From the NCBI RefSeq assembly GCF_021728535.1, contig NZ_JAKKDU010000002.1, positions 190,932-254,931 of the forward strand: a stretch of 64,000 nucleotides of DNA. Direction: 5' to 3'. The position numbers and the translations under genes were made by a program. Shown piece after piece: positions 27,220-35,599 of the stretch (the first letter of the stretch is position 1; each line of letters begins with the position of its first letter). The notes under the pieces were generated by a model. It ran no database searches. It had not been told where the DNA came from and saw only the letters and a list, made by a program, of their open reading frames with translations. Origin of the DNA: Wocania arenilitoris. Lineage in GTDB: Bacteria; Bacteroidota; Bacteroidia; Flavobacteriales; Flavobacteriaceae.

Positions 27220-29529
27220 ATGAATTTAAAAAATGTTCTCATTTGGCACTTAAAAATGTTGCTCATCATTTTATTGAGTGGCTGTAGTAGTTCGCTGATA
27301 AAATCAGACAGCGGGATTATTTACGAAATTTTTGATGCTGAAACAAATTCTATAAAGAAAATAGCAGTAAATGTTTTGACTCCAACCGTTATAAAAATAG
27401 CTGTTGCTGAAAACGATTCTTTACTAGACATAGAAAGCTTAATTGCAAAAAAATCCTTAGAGAATGTCTTTGATTTTTCGGTTGAAGAAGAAAAAGAAAA
27501 AATTATTATAAGGACGGACAGTCTGTCCGTATATTTGGATAAATTTACAGGAGAATTTGATTTCAAAAACCACAAAGAGGTTTTATTAATGAGTGCCAAG
27601 AAAAGTCGTATAAAGCCTTTTCTCCAAAATGGTAATAGGTCTTTTCATATTCAACAAGATTTTAGTTGGCCAAATGAAGAGGTTCTTTATGGTTTAGGTC
27701 AACATGAGCAGGAAGATCTTAGTATTAGGGGAAAAAAGATAGAAATGACCCAACAGAACACAAGGGTTTCTATCCCAGTTATTTTGTCCTCTAAAGGTTA
27801 TGGAATTTATTGGGATAATTATTCAAAGACTGTATTTGATGACACATCCGAACATCCATTCATTGCTTCCGAAATAGGAGATAAAATAGAGTACTACTTC
27901 ATTCAAGGACAACGTTTCGACAATATTATTGCAAGCTTTAGGGAACTCACTGGGGAGGCACCCATGTTACCTAAATGGGCATTAGGCTATATTCAAAGTA
28001 GAAATAGATATAAAAACAAGGAGGAGTTAATGAAAGTTGTGGAAAAGCATAGAAGTCTTAACATTCCGTTGGATGCAATAATTTTAGATTATTTGCACTG
28101 GGGTGACTCTGGTTTTGGCTCGATGGTTTTTGACCCTGTCGATTTTCCAGATGCCGAGGATATGATTACCATTCTTCATGATGATTTTAATTGCAAATTG
28201 GTGGTTTCTGTATGGCCAAGTTTTAAAATTAATATCGATAATTGGAATTTGATGAATAAAAAAGGTTTTCTTCTTGATCTTGATTTAGGAAAATTCGGTC
28301 AAGTTTATGATGCTTTTAACCCTCAAGCGGGAAAGTTGTATTACGACCTTGTAAAAAAGAATTATTTGGATAAAGGGGTTGATGCTATTTGGTTTGATGC
28401 TACAGAACCTGAAAATTTCGATGAATTTACCAAGACCTCTTGTTTTTTAGGGCCTACGTCTAAATATTTGAATCTATATTCCTATTTCGATATGAAGAAC
28501 ATATATGAAAGACAGAGTATTAACAGGGATAAAAGAGCTTTTGTTCTAACACGCTCTGCTTTTGCAGGACAACAGAAATTTGCAAGTGTTGTGTGGTCGG
28601 GTGATATCGGAGTTGATTTTAAAACATTAAAAGAACAAATACCAACGGGGCTTAACTTTTGTATGACAGGACTTCCATATTGGAACACAGATATAGGAGG
28701 CTATGCTGGTGGAGATCCAAAAGATCCCGCTTATCAAGAAGTGTTTGTTAGGTGGTTTCAATATGGTACTTTTACACCTTTTTTTAGAGCTCATGGCCGT
28801 AGGTACCCTATGGAGACTAGAAGTGGGCACAATGAATTATGGTCCTACGGTAGTGATAATCAAAAAATATTGACCAATTATGTAAATCTTCGTTACCGTT
28901 TGTTACCTTATCTTTACACACTTTCTTATAAGGTTTATAGTGAAGGCTATACTATTATGAGAGCCTTACCTTTTGATTTTTTGCATGATAAAAATGTTCT
29001 TAAAATAAACGACCAGTTTATGTTTGGAAGTAATATTATGGTATGTCCCGTGTTAGAGCCTAATGCAAAAAAACGTGAGGTTTATTTGCCGAAGGGTGGA
29101 GATTGGTTTGATTTCTGGACACATGAAAAGTATAGTGGCGGCCAATTCATCATTGCAGATTCTCCTATAGAAATTATTCCATTATTTGTAAAATCAGGAT
29201 CAATTCTGCCTATGGGTGAAATTTTACAACACACATCTGAGAAACCAATGGATAAACTTGAAATAAGGCTATATACAGGAAAGGATGCGGATTTTACTTT
29301 ATATGAGGATGAAGGTGATAACTATAATTATATTAACGAAATTGGAACTACGATTCCTATGAAATATTCAGAAAAAAATAAAGTGTTTACCATGGGTCCT
29401 ACTAAAGGGGGATTTAAAGGGATGCAAAAAGAAAAAAGAATCAATTTGAAAGTTATAAGTAAAAAAAAGGGGGCAATTATTAAAGAAATTAATTACACAG
29501 GTGATTTGTTAAAAATAAATATAGAATAG
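27220..29529 (+). CDS. glycoside hydrolase family 31 lipoprotein (alpha-glucosidase/alpha-xylosidase-like)
   Basis: 769 residues. The lipobox ends at C22 (LLSGCSSS). The N-terminal beta-sandwich (VLYGLGQHEQ is the typical conserved turn) is followed by the (beta/alpha)8 barrel. The nucleophile is D393 in AIWFDATEPE and the probable acid/base is D462 in VWSGDIGVDF. Further GH31 marks are WALGYIQSRNRYKN, LDYLHWGDSGFGSMVFDP, TPFFRAHGRR and RYRLLPYLYTL. The C-terminal beta domains end near residue 769. WFDATEPE is common among alpha-xylosidase-like members, so an alpha-linked xylose or glucose is the likely target. It acts in the periplasm or at the surface on oligosaccharides brought in by the SusC/SusD pair, and is the last gene of the module. 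Confidence 0.92.
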   Translation: MNLKNVLIWHLKMLLIILLSGCSSSLIKSDSGIIYEIFDAETNSIKKIAVNVLTPTVIKIAVAENDSLLDIESLIAKKSLENVFDFSVEEEKEKIIIRTDSLSVYLDKFTGEFDFKNHKEVLLMSAKKSRIKPFLQNGNRSFHIQQDFSWPNEEVLYGLGQHEQEDLSIRGKKIEMTQQNTRVSIPVILSSKGYGIYWDNYSKTVFDDTSEHPFIASEIGDKIEYYFIQGQRFDNIIASFRELTGEAPMLPKWALGYIQSRNRYKNKEELMKVVEKHRSLNIPLDAIILDYLHWGDSGFGSMVFDPVDFPDAEDMITILHDDFNCKLVVSVWPSFKINIDNWNLMNKKGFLLDLDLGKFGQVYDAFNPQAGKLYYDLVKKNYLDKGVDAIWFDATEPENFDEFTKTSCFLGPTSKYLNLYSYFDMKNIYERQSINRDKRAFVLTRSAFAGQQKFASVVWSGDIGVDFKTLKEQIPTGLNFCMTGLPYWNTDIGGYAGGDPKDPAYQEVFVRWFQYGTFTPFFRAHGRRYPMETRSGHNELWSYGSDNQKILTNYVNLRYRLLPYLYTLSYKVYSEGYTIMRALPFDFLHDKNVLKINDQFMFGSNIMVCPVLEPNAKKREVYLPKGGDWFDFWTHEKYSGGQFIIADSPIEIIPLFVKSGSILPMGEILQHTSEKPMDKLEIRLYTGKDADFTLYEDEGDNYNYINEIGTTIPMKYSEKNKVFTMGPTKGGFKGMQKEKRINLKVISKKKGAIIKEINYTGDLLKINIE

Positions 29530-29540
29530 GGTACGCATAT

Positions 29541-29664
29541 AAATAGTGTTGCTCTAATTATGAATCATAAAAAATTGATGTTAAACTTCTTGGTCATTTT
29601 ATTTTTGATTACAGGATGTAACTCCGAACTTCCGGATGGTGTAAAATTGAAATATCAAGCATTA
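29541..29664 (+). repeat. 124-bp direct repeat, copy B (truncated PSCyt gene start)
   Basis: 123 of 124 bases match 20586-20709. It begins 11 bases after the GH31 stop and ends exactly where the IS630-type sequence begins. It encodes the lipoprotein signal ([20 protein letters not shown]) and 15 more residues, then runs into IS-derived sequence. The resulting 88-codon frame (29560-29826) is a chance fusion, not a functional gene. Confidence 0.95.
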
Positions 29665-30213
29665 TACCAATTTAATTATGTAATGTCGTTATATTTGTTT
29701 ATCTTTAAGGATGGCAAAACCACAAGAATTCGCAATCAAAGAAAGTGTAGCAGAACTTGTTTCACTCCGCAAAAAGCAACCAAATTTTTAAGACCACTTA
29801 TTTATACGGAAGTTATTCGCCCATAGATGGAGATAGTTTTGTATGGGAGGTCAACGGTGTGAACACAGATGTTTTTGAAGCATACTTAAAACAATTTTCG
29901 TTGCACAGGCCCAAAGAGCTTAAAATTGTTGTCATAGACAACGCGGGGTTCCATTCTACAAAAAACATAGAGGTCCCTCAAAACATACACCTATTGCGAA
30001 TCCCACCTTACGCACCTGAACTCAATCCCTGTGAACAAATTTGGCAGTATATCAAGCAACGCTACAAAAATCAAAGATTTGAATCCATGGAAGATTTAAA
30101 AAAGTGGTTCCATGGAACGGTCAACAAAATGAGTGCCGAAACTATTAAATCAATTACAGCAAATCATCATTATATAGATGTCTTTATGGCGACATCATAA
30201 AGTTAAATTGGTA
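29665..30213 (+). mobile_element. internally deleted IS630-family element
   Basis: Terminal inverted repeats are ATACCAATTTAA (29664-29675) and its complement TTAAATTGGTAT (30203-30214). Inside, a start at 29711 encodes only the first 26 residues of the transposase (MAKPQEFAIKESVAELVSLR...) before a stop at 29789. The sequence then jumps to the C-terminal catalytic half in another frame (about 29790-30200). That half keeps VVIDNAGFHS with the second catalytic Asp and PPYAPELNPCEQIWQYIK with the catalytic Glu. The helix-turn-helix part and the first Asp are missing, so it cannot transpose itself but could be moved in trans. If the ends are CCAATTTAA/TTAAATTGG, both flanks are TA, the target this family duplicates. 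Confidence 0.85.
29790..30200 (+). pseudogene. IS630-type transposase, C-terminal fragment
   Basis: About 135 residues of the DDE domain, from TTYLYGSYSPIDGDSFVWEV to the stop at 30200. The second Asp (VIDNAGFH) and the Glu (NPCEQIW) of the triad are present and the first Asp is absent. No sensible start codon or N-terminal domain belongs to it; the Met at 29757 is upstream of the deletion joint and out of context. It is a remnant. Confidence 0.85.
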
Positions 30214-30216
30214 TTA

Positions 30217-30257
30217 GTGGCTCACTTTAATCCGCTCTAGGTGTTTCACTTTATCCG
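30217..30257. repeat. tandem imperfect repeat resembling an IS21-type element end
   Basis: GTGGCTCACTTTAATCCG (30217-30234) is followed by GTGTTTCACTTTATCCG (30241-30257), directly against the IS630 right end. Repeats of this TGGCTCACTTT..CCG type occur at the ends of Bacteroidota IS21-family elements as I remember them. No istA/istB sequence is present in the window. Confidence 0.5.
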
Positions 30258-30331
30258 TTTTTTGCAGTCTTATATTCAATATATAAGATACAAAATATCA
30301 TGCACATAATCATTGTTTTTTTAACAAAAAA

Positions 30332-30357
30332 AAGCTGCCTCGGTTTTGAGACAGCTT
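30332..30357 (-). terminator. intrinsic terminator of the Nif3 / coiled-coil gene pair
   Basis: The arms AAGCTGCCTC (30332-30341) and GAGACAGCTT (30348-30357) form a 10-bp stem with one mismatch and a 6-base loop. Read on the minus strand the stem is followed by a run of eight T, which fits termination 25 bases after the gene that ends at 30382. Confidence 0.8.
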
Positions 30358-30381
30358 CTTAAAATTTATATTTTTTTGGAA

Positions 30382-31161
30382 TTAAAGTTTTGCAAACATT
30401 TTTTCCATTTTAGCTTTTTGTTCTTCAGCTAATGCAGCATCAACTAAAATTCTGCCACTGTGCTCATCAGTAATTACTTTTTTGCGCGAAGCAATTTCTA
30501 CTTGAACCTGTGGTGGAATAGTAAAGAAAGACCCACCAGAAGCGCCTCTTTCAATTGGTACTACTGCTAAACCGTTTTTAACGTTTTTACGAATTCTGTT
30601 ATAAGCAGCAACTAAGCGTTCTTCAATTTGAGTTTTATAATCCTCAGACTTTTTAATTAACGCTTCCTCTTCTTTTTCAGTCTCAGCTAAAATAGCATCT
30701 AACTCACTTTTCTTGTGTTTTAAATGGTTTTCACGTTCTTTTACGCGCTCTTTAGTTTCAGCTATAACTTCTTTTTTCTGCTCTATTTGCGACTTAAACT
30801 CTTTGATATGTTTTTCGGCTAATTCAATTTCTAATTCTTGAAATTCAACTTCTTTGGTTAAAGAATTAAATTCTCTGTTATTTCTAACATTTTTTTGTTG
30901 CTCGCTATACTTCTTTATTAAAGTTTTAGCTTCTTCAATAAGGTTCTTCTTTGAATTAATATCGTTATCGATTAGCTCTAAGTTTGACATTAGTTTTTCT
31001 AACCTAATGTTTAGTCCAGCAACTTCATCTTCTAAATCACGAACTTCTAACGGAAGTTCTCCACGAACATTTCTTATTTCATCTATACGAGAATCGATGA
31101 GTTGTAAATCGTATAAAGCTCTTAAGCGCTCTTCTACAGTTACTTCTTTCTTTTTAGCCAT
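30382..31161 (-). CDS. coiled-coil zf-RING_7-family protein lacking zinc-binding cysteines
   Basis: 259 residues. Residues 10-195 are a long antiparallel coiled-coil hairpin (heptads rich in Glu, Lys, Leu). The C-terminal 60 residues match the zf-RING_7 domain (GGSFFTIPPQVQVEI, DEHSGRILVD). In most bacteria this domain is a four-Cys zinc ribbon (C-x-x-C ... C-x-x-C). Here the positions read ASGGS and TDEHSG, so the Cys are Ser or Asp and zinc binding is lost. The family is thought to bind nucleic acid. It is adjacent to the Nif3-family gene (3 bases apart), a very conserved pair whose joint role is not known. Confidence 0.88.
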   Translation of the reverse strand: MAKKKEVTVEERLRALYDLQLIDSRIDEIRNVRGELPLEVRDLEDEVAGLNIRLEKLMSNLELIDNDINSKKNLIEEAKTLIKKYSEQQKNVRNNREFNSLTKEVEFQELEIELAEKHIKEFKSQIEQKKEVIAETKERVKERENHLKHKKSELDAILAETEKEEEALIKKSEDYKTQIEERLVAAYNRIRKNVKNGLAVVPIERGASGGSFFTIPPQVQVEIASRKKVITDEHSGRILVDAALAEEQKAKMEKMFAKL

Positions 31162-31164
31162 ACT

Positions 31165-32259
31165 TTAAAAATACTTAACAGGATTGGTATTTGTGTTTGA
31201 TAAAACGACTGCAAAATTAGTAATTTTTTTTGTAAGATATGCTACTAAAAGATTTTTTGTGAACTGTTCGCTTTCATAATGTCCTATATCAGCTAAAAGA
31301 ATATGATTTTCTGCTGTAAAAAAATCGTGATATTTTAAATCGGCTGTTATAAAAGCATCAGCGCCAGAGGCTTTAGCTGCTTGAATAGCAAAACTACCCG
31401 ATCCACCTAAAACCGCTACTTTTTTTATAGGTTTGTTTGTTAATGAGGAATGCCTAATACACTCCGTATTCATTTTGGCTTTTACATGATTTAAAAAGCG
31501 TTGCGCCTCCATGGGCTTTTCTAGCTCTCCAATCATGCCCATACCAATGTTTTGATTTTTGTTTTCTAGGGTTGTTATTTCGTAAGCTACCTCTTCATAA
31601 CTATGGGTTTTAAAAAGAGCTTTCAGTATTTTAGATTCTAAATGTTTTGCATAAGTAATTGTTATTTTGGTTTCAGCTTCCTTATGTAAAATGCCTTTTT
31701 CACCAAGACTTGGGTTTGCTTTTTCATTGCCTTTATAAGTGCCTAATCCATCAACATTAAAACTACAATTATCATAATTACCAATACTTCCAGCACCGGT
31801 TTCAAATAATACAGTTCGTAATTCTTCGGCTTCATTTTTTGGTACATAAGTGGTTAGTTTTTTTATGGTTTCACTTTGCGGAATTAAAATGCGTTTGTTT
31901 GTTAATCCTAACTGATTGAAAATCATATCGTTTACACCTTGCAATGCATTGTCTAAAGCGGTGTGAATAGCATAAATTGCTATGTTATGCTTAATAGCTT
32001 TTAAAACCACACGTTCTACATATGTTTTGCCAGTAAGTTTTTTTAAACCCTTAAAAATAATAGGATGGAAGCTTACAATAAGATTGCAGTTTTTTTTAAT
32101 AGCTTCTTCAACAACGGTTTCAAGGGTATCTAAAGTTACTAAAACACCAGTTATTTTTTCGTTTCTGTTGCCAACTAAAAGTCCAACATTATCAAAATCT
32201 TCGGCGTAAGCCAAAGGAGCAAGGGTTTCTAAATGATTTATAACGTCTTGAACTATCAT
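31165..32259 (-). CDS. Nif3-like dinuclear metal centre protein
   Basis: 364 residues of the NIF3/DUF34 family (YbgI/YqfO), sometimes annotated GTP cyclohydrolase I type 2. The metal site residues are recognisable: VSFHPIIFKG at the N-terminal half and ITADLKYHDFFTAE with DIGHYESE in the C-terminal half. The central insertion (about 130-235) is the PII-like domain found in the longer members. The family forms hexamers with two metal ions per site. Its biological substrate is still unsettled. It is translationally coupled to the coiled-coil gene downstream. Confidence 0.9.
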   Translation of the reverse strand: MIVQDVINHLETLAPLAYAEDFDNVGLLVGNRNEKITGVLVTLDTLETVVEEAIKKNCNLIVSFHPIIFKGLKKLTGKTYVERVVLKAIKHNIAIYAIHTALDNALQGVNDMIFNQLGLTNKRILIPQSETIKKLTTYVPKNEAEELRTVLFETGAGSIGNYDNCSFNVDGLGTYKGNEKANPSLGEKGILHKEAETKITITYAKHLESKILKALFKTHSYEEVAYEITTLENKNQNIGMGMIGELEKPMEAQRFLNHVKAKMNTECIRHSSLTNKPIKKVAVLGGSGSFAIQAAKASGADAFITADLKYHDFFTAENHILLADIGHYESEQFTKNLLVAYLTKKITNFAVVLSNTNTNPVKYF

Positions 32260-32312
32260 ATTATTTTAGGTATGTATTATAAAACAAATATAAATATTAT
32301 ATTTTCGTAGCT

Positions 32313-33317
32313 GTGAAGCTAGTTAGAAAAATATTATTTCCTATTGTTCCCATATATTATTTGGTGACTTGGTTGCGAAATAAACTATATGATTTGGGTA
32401 TTAAAAAGTCTGAATCTTATAGTTTTCCAGTAATATGTGTTGGTAATTTAAGTGTAGGAGGCACGGGAAAAACACCAATGATTGAGTATTTAATTAGATT
32501 ACTTAAAGATGATTTTAAAGTAGCTACATTAAGTAGAGGTTATAAGCGTAAAACAAAAGGGTTTGTATTAGGAAATACAAACTCAAGTGCTGAAACTTTG
32601 GGTGATGAACCCTTTCAGTTTTATAATAAATTTAAAAATGATGTTTTAGTTGCTGTTGATTCTGATAGAAAAAATGGTATTAAAAACTTAAGAGGTGTAA
32701 AGCAGAAACCAGACATTATTTTGCTTGACGATGCTTTTCAGCATAGAAAAGTTAAAGCGCGATTTAATATTTTATTGACAACTTACAGCAATCCTTATTA
32801 TGCTGATTTTGTATTGCCAACGGGTAATTTGCGCGAACCCAAAAGTGGAGCGAAACGTGCTAATATTATTCTAGTTACAAAGTGTCCGGATGATTTAGAA
32901 GCATTTAAAAAAAACAATATTTTAAAAAAGCTAAACACTGAAAATTATCAGCATGTATTTTTTAGCTCTATTGATTATTCAAACGAAATATTTTCTACTG
33001 ATTCAGTAAAAAACATTAATGATTTAAAGCATTTTACTTTGGCTACAGGTATAGCAAATGCAAAACCTTTAGTTGATTTTTTAAAAGCCAAAAGTTTAAA
33101 TTTTGAACATTTATGCTATAAAGATCATCACGAATTTTCCCAACAAGATATTCTGTTGTTAGAAAAACAAAAGCTAATAGTTACAACAGAAAAAGATTTT
33201 ATGAGATTAAAGCAATACAAATCTTTAAAAGATAAATTGTTTTATTTGCCAATAGCAGTTGTTATTGATGATGAGTTAACGCTAAATAAATTAATTAAAC
33301 AAGCCGTTATGCGCTAG
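32313..33317 (+). CDS. lpxK: tetraacyldisaccharide 4'-kinase
   Basis: 334 residues. Phosphorylates the 4' position of the lipid A disaccharide at the inner face of the cytoplasmic membrane. The N-terminal hydrophobic anchor ILFPIVPIYYLVTW precedes the P-loop VGNLSVGGTGKTP (about 43-55), LSRGYKRKTKG, DEPFQF, ILLDDAFQHRK (catalytic Asp region) and VTTEKDFMRL near the end. The start is GTG at 32313. It is divergent from the Nif3 gene and convergent with the histidine kinase gene, whose 3' end it overlaps by 11 bases. Confidence 0.95.
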   Translation: MKLVRKILFPIVPIYYLVTWLRNKLYDLGIKKSESYSFPVICVGNLSVGGTGKTPMIEYLIRLLKDDFKVATLSRGYKRKTKGFVLGNTNSSAETLGDEPFQFYNKFKNDVLVAVDSDRKNGIKNLRGVKQKPDIILLDDAFQHRKVKARFNILLTTYSNPYYADFVLPTGNLREPKSGAKRANIILVTKCPDDLEAFKKNNILKKLNTENYQHVFFSSIDYSNEIFSTDSVKNINDLKHFTLATGIANAKPLVDFLKAKSLNFEHLCYKDHHEFSQQDILLLEKQKLIVTTEKDFMRLKQYKSLKDKLFYLPIAVVIDDELTLNKLIKQAVMR

Positions 33318-35544
33318 TAGAAGTATTCTTTTTTCTAGCTAAAGCATTGTAAAGTTTTTTCTCGAACTCTTCTTGTTTGAATGGCTTTGGAATAATATCT
33401 GTAAAACCAGCTTCTTCAAATTCATGCATTTTATCTTCGATGGTAACAGCGGTTAATGCAAAAATGGTTAGTTCTTTATCAAATGCTCTAACTCTTTTTG
33501 TAGCTTCAATACCGCTAATTCCTGGCATGTGGATATCCATTAAAATAATGTTGTATTTGTTGGCTTTAATCATTTCTACAGCCTCTTCGCCATTATCAAC
33601 AATGTCACACACAAGATTCATTTTAGTAAGAATCTTTTTGGTAATCATCTGGTTTATTTTGTTGTCTTCAACAACTAAAATTTTAACGTTTGTTAAATCT
33701 AATTCGCTTGTGTCTCCATCAAAATAAGTTGAACCTATTTCGTTAGGTTCTTCAGTAGAGCTGTATTCTAAAGGAATTTCAAAGTAAAAAGTGGTGCCCT
33801 CACCTAATTCGCTTTTCATGTAAATATCACCTTTTAAAATATCAATTAAACCTTTTACAATAGAAAGACCTAAACCAGTGCCACCATATTTTCTGTTAAT
33901 TTGAATAGAACCTTGTGAAAAGCTTTCAAACATTTTATCTTGTTTTTCTTGGCTGATACCAATGCCATTATCTTCTACCTCAAAGCGAAGTGTGTAAGTA
34001 CTGTTTTTTTGTTCTATTTTATAAACTCTAATCCAAATATCGCCATCCTTTGTGAATTTAATCGAGTTACCAATTAGGTTTATAAGTATTTGAGAAATTT
34101 TTAATTGGTCTGCTACAAAATTTTCTGGCAAATCTGAATCGTACTCAAAATGAATTTTAATATTATTATCTAATGCAGAGTTATTTAGCGCTAAAACAAT
34201 ATTGTTTATTTTCTTTTTTAAGTTAAAAGATTCGGGTTCGATATCAACTTTATTAGCTTCAATTTTATTTATTTGAAGTATATCATTAATAAACGTAAGC
34301 AAGTAATCTCCAGAAAATTTAAGTGATTTTAAATGCTGAACCTGTTCTGGTTTTGGGTTTTCATCTAATAACATATTACTTAAACCAGTTACAGCATATA
34401 AAGGTGTTCTTAATTCGTGTGTTACCGTTGATAAGAAGTTGGCTTTTGTTTTTGAGGCTAATTCTGCTTTTTCTTTAGCAACTATTAATTCTGCGTTTTT
34501 TTTATGCAGCATATTATTAGTTTTTAACCTAATGTTGTTATTTTTGTAAAGGGATAAAGTTAGCAATGATAATATAGTAATTAACGCTACACTTAATATT
34601 GATATTAATGTACTTAAATCATTTTTGTTATTGGCTTCATCTCTTTCTTCTTTTACTTTTTTTACTTCTTCATTTTTGTCGGCCATTAAAAACTGTATCT
34701 TTTTGTCTGCTGATAAATTGACACGTTTAGCAGCTCTTAGAGAATCTGATAATTTAATATGAGCTTTTAAATACTTATTGGAAAGCTTATAATCTCCTAT
34801 ATTTTCATTTATTTTACTTAAAATCAAGTAACCATCATTTAAAATGCTAGCGTAATTGTTTTCTTTGGCGATTTGTATCCCTTCGTTAGTAAATTTTAAA
34901 GCTTTTTTGTTATCTCCTAAAACATTATAAATTTTACCGAGATTAACTAATCCTTGACTTTGAATTTTTAAATTATTATTTCTTTTTGCTAAAGCAATAG
35001 CTTCATCGTTAAGTGATCTAGCTTTTCTAAAGTTTTTTAAACTCATATAAGTTTTAACTTCACAAAGTAAAACTTCACTTAAGTTTTCGTTTAAACCTTC
35101 TTCTTGAAATTTAGTTTTTGCTGCTTTATATTGATCTAGAGCTTGGTAATATTCTTTTTTGTTAAAATAAATATCTCCAAACGTTTTATAAGAGTCACCA
35201 ATGTTTACATTATCATTTATAATGCGTTGGATTGCAATAGCTTTTGTAAGCGATTGTATGGCATTATCTTCTTCTTCAATAATGAGTTGCAATTTAGCTT
35301 TAATAGCGTATATAATGCCTTCACTTTTTTTGTTGTTGGAATTTGAAGCAATCTCTAGAGCTTCATCAAGCTTTTTTTGAGCTTCAAAATAGTCGTAACT
35401 ATCTATGTCGTATCTAGCTTGAGTGATATGATAATCAATCCTATTTTTAATAATTTCAGGGTCGTTTTCTACAGAATTTTGAGAGTAAACGCTGAGGCTT
35501 ATTAGCATTAAAATAGCATATATGTAGTTCCTTATCTGGGGCAT
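33307..35544 (-). CDS. hybrid histidine kinase with periplasmic TPR domain and receiver
   Basis: 745 residues. A signal peptide (1-21) is followed by about five TPR repeats (30-270), a short coiled coil, one transmembrane helix at about 312-335 (LSTLISILSVALITILSLLTL) and a second coiled coil. Then come the dimerisation/phosphoacceptor domain with H376 (STVTHELRTPLY), the HATPase domain (LIGNSIKFTKDG N-box, EDNGIGISQE, GGTGLGLSI) and a C-terminal receiver with phospho-acceptor D670 (IILMDIHMP) and KPF near the end. The receiver is last, so a separate histidine phosphotransfer protein and regulator are expected. None is next to it, so it is an orphan. Confidence 0.92.
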   Translation of the reverse strand: MPQIRNYIYAILMLISLSVYSQNSVENDPEIIKNRIDYHITQARYDIDSYDYFEAQKKLDEALEIASNSNNKKSEGIIYAIKAKLQLIIEEEDNAIQSLTKAIAIQRIINDNVNIGDSYKTFGDIYFNKKEYYQALDQYKAAKTKFQEEGLNENLSEVLLCEVKTYMSLKNFRKARSLNDEAIALAKRNNNLKIQSQGLVNLGKIYNVLGDNKKALKFTNEGIQIAKENNYASILNDGYLILSKINENIGDYKLSNKYLKAHIKLSDSLRAAKRVNLSADKKIQFLMADKNEEVKKVKEERDEANNKNDLSTLISILSVALITILSLLTLSLYKNNNIRLKTNNMLHKKNAELIVAKEKAELASKTKANFLSTVTHELRTPLYAVTGLSNMLLDENPKPEQVQHLKSLKFSGDYLLTFINDILQINKIEANKVDIEPESFNLKKKINNIVLALNNSALDNNIKIHFEYDSDLPENFVADQLKISQILINLIGNSIKFTKDGDIWIRVYKIEQKNSTYTLRFEVEDNGIGISQEKQDKMFESFSQGSIQINRKYGGTGLGLSIVKGLIDILKGDIYMKSELGEGTTFYFEIPLEYSSTEEPNEIGSTYFDGDTSELDLTNVKILVVEDNKINQMITKKILTKMNLVCDIVDNGEEAVEMIKANKYNIILMDIHMPGISGIEATKRVRAFDKELTIFALTAVTIEDKMHEFEEAGFTDIIPKPFKQEEFEKKLYNALARKKNTSTSA

Positions 35545-35599
35545 TTATATTTATTATTCTCGACAAATATAATTATTTTATCGATAAAAGTGCTTTTTT

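Noticed and set aside
29560-29826. 88-residue lipoprotein-like frame after GH31
   Set aside because: It is the duplicated PSCyt start fused by chance to IS630 sequence; no conserved mature domain.
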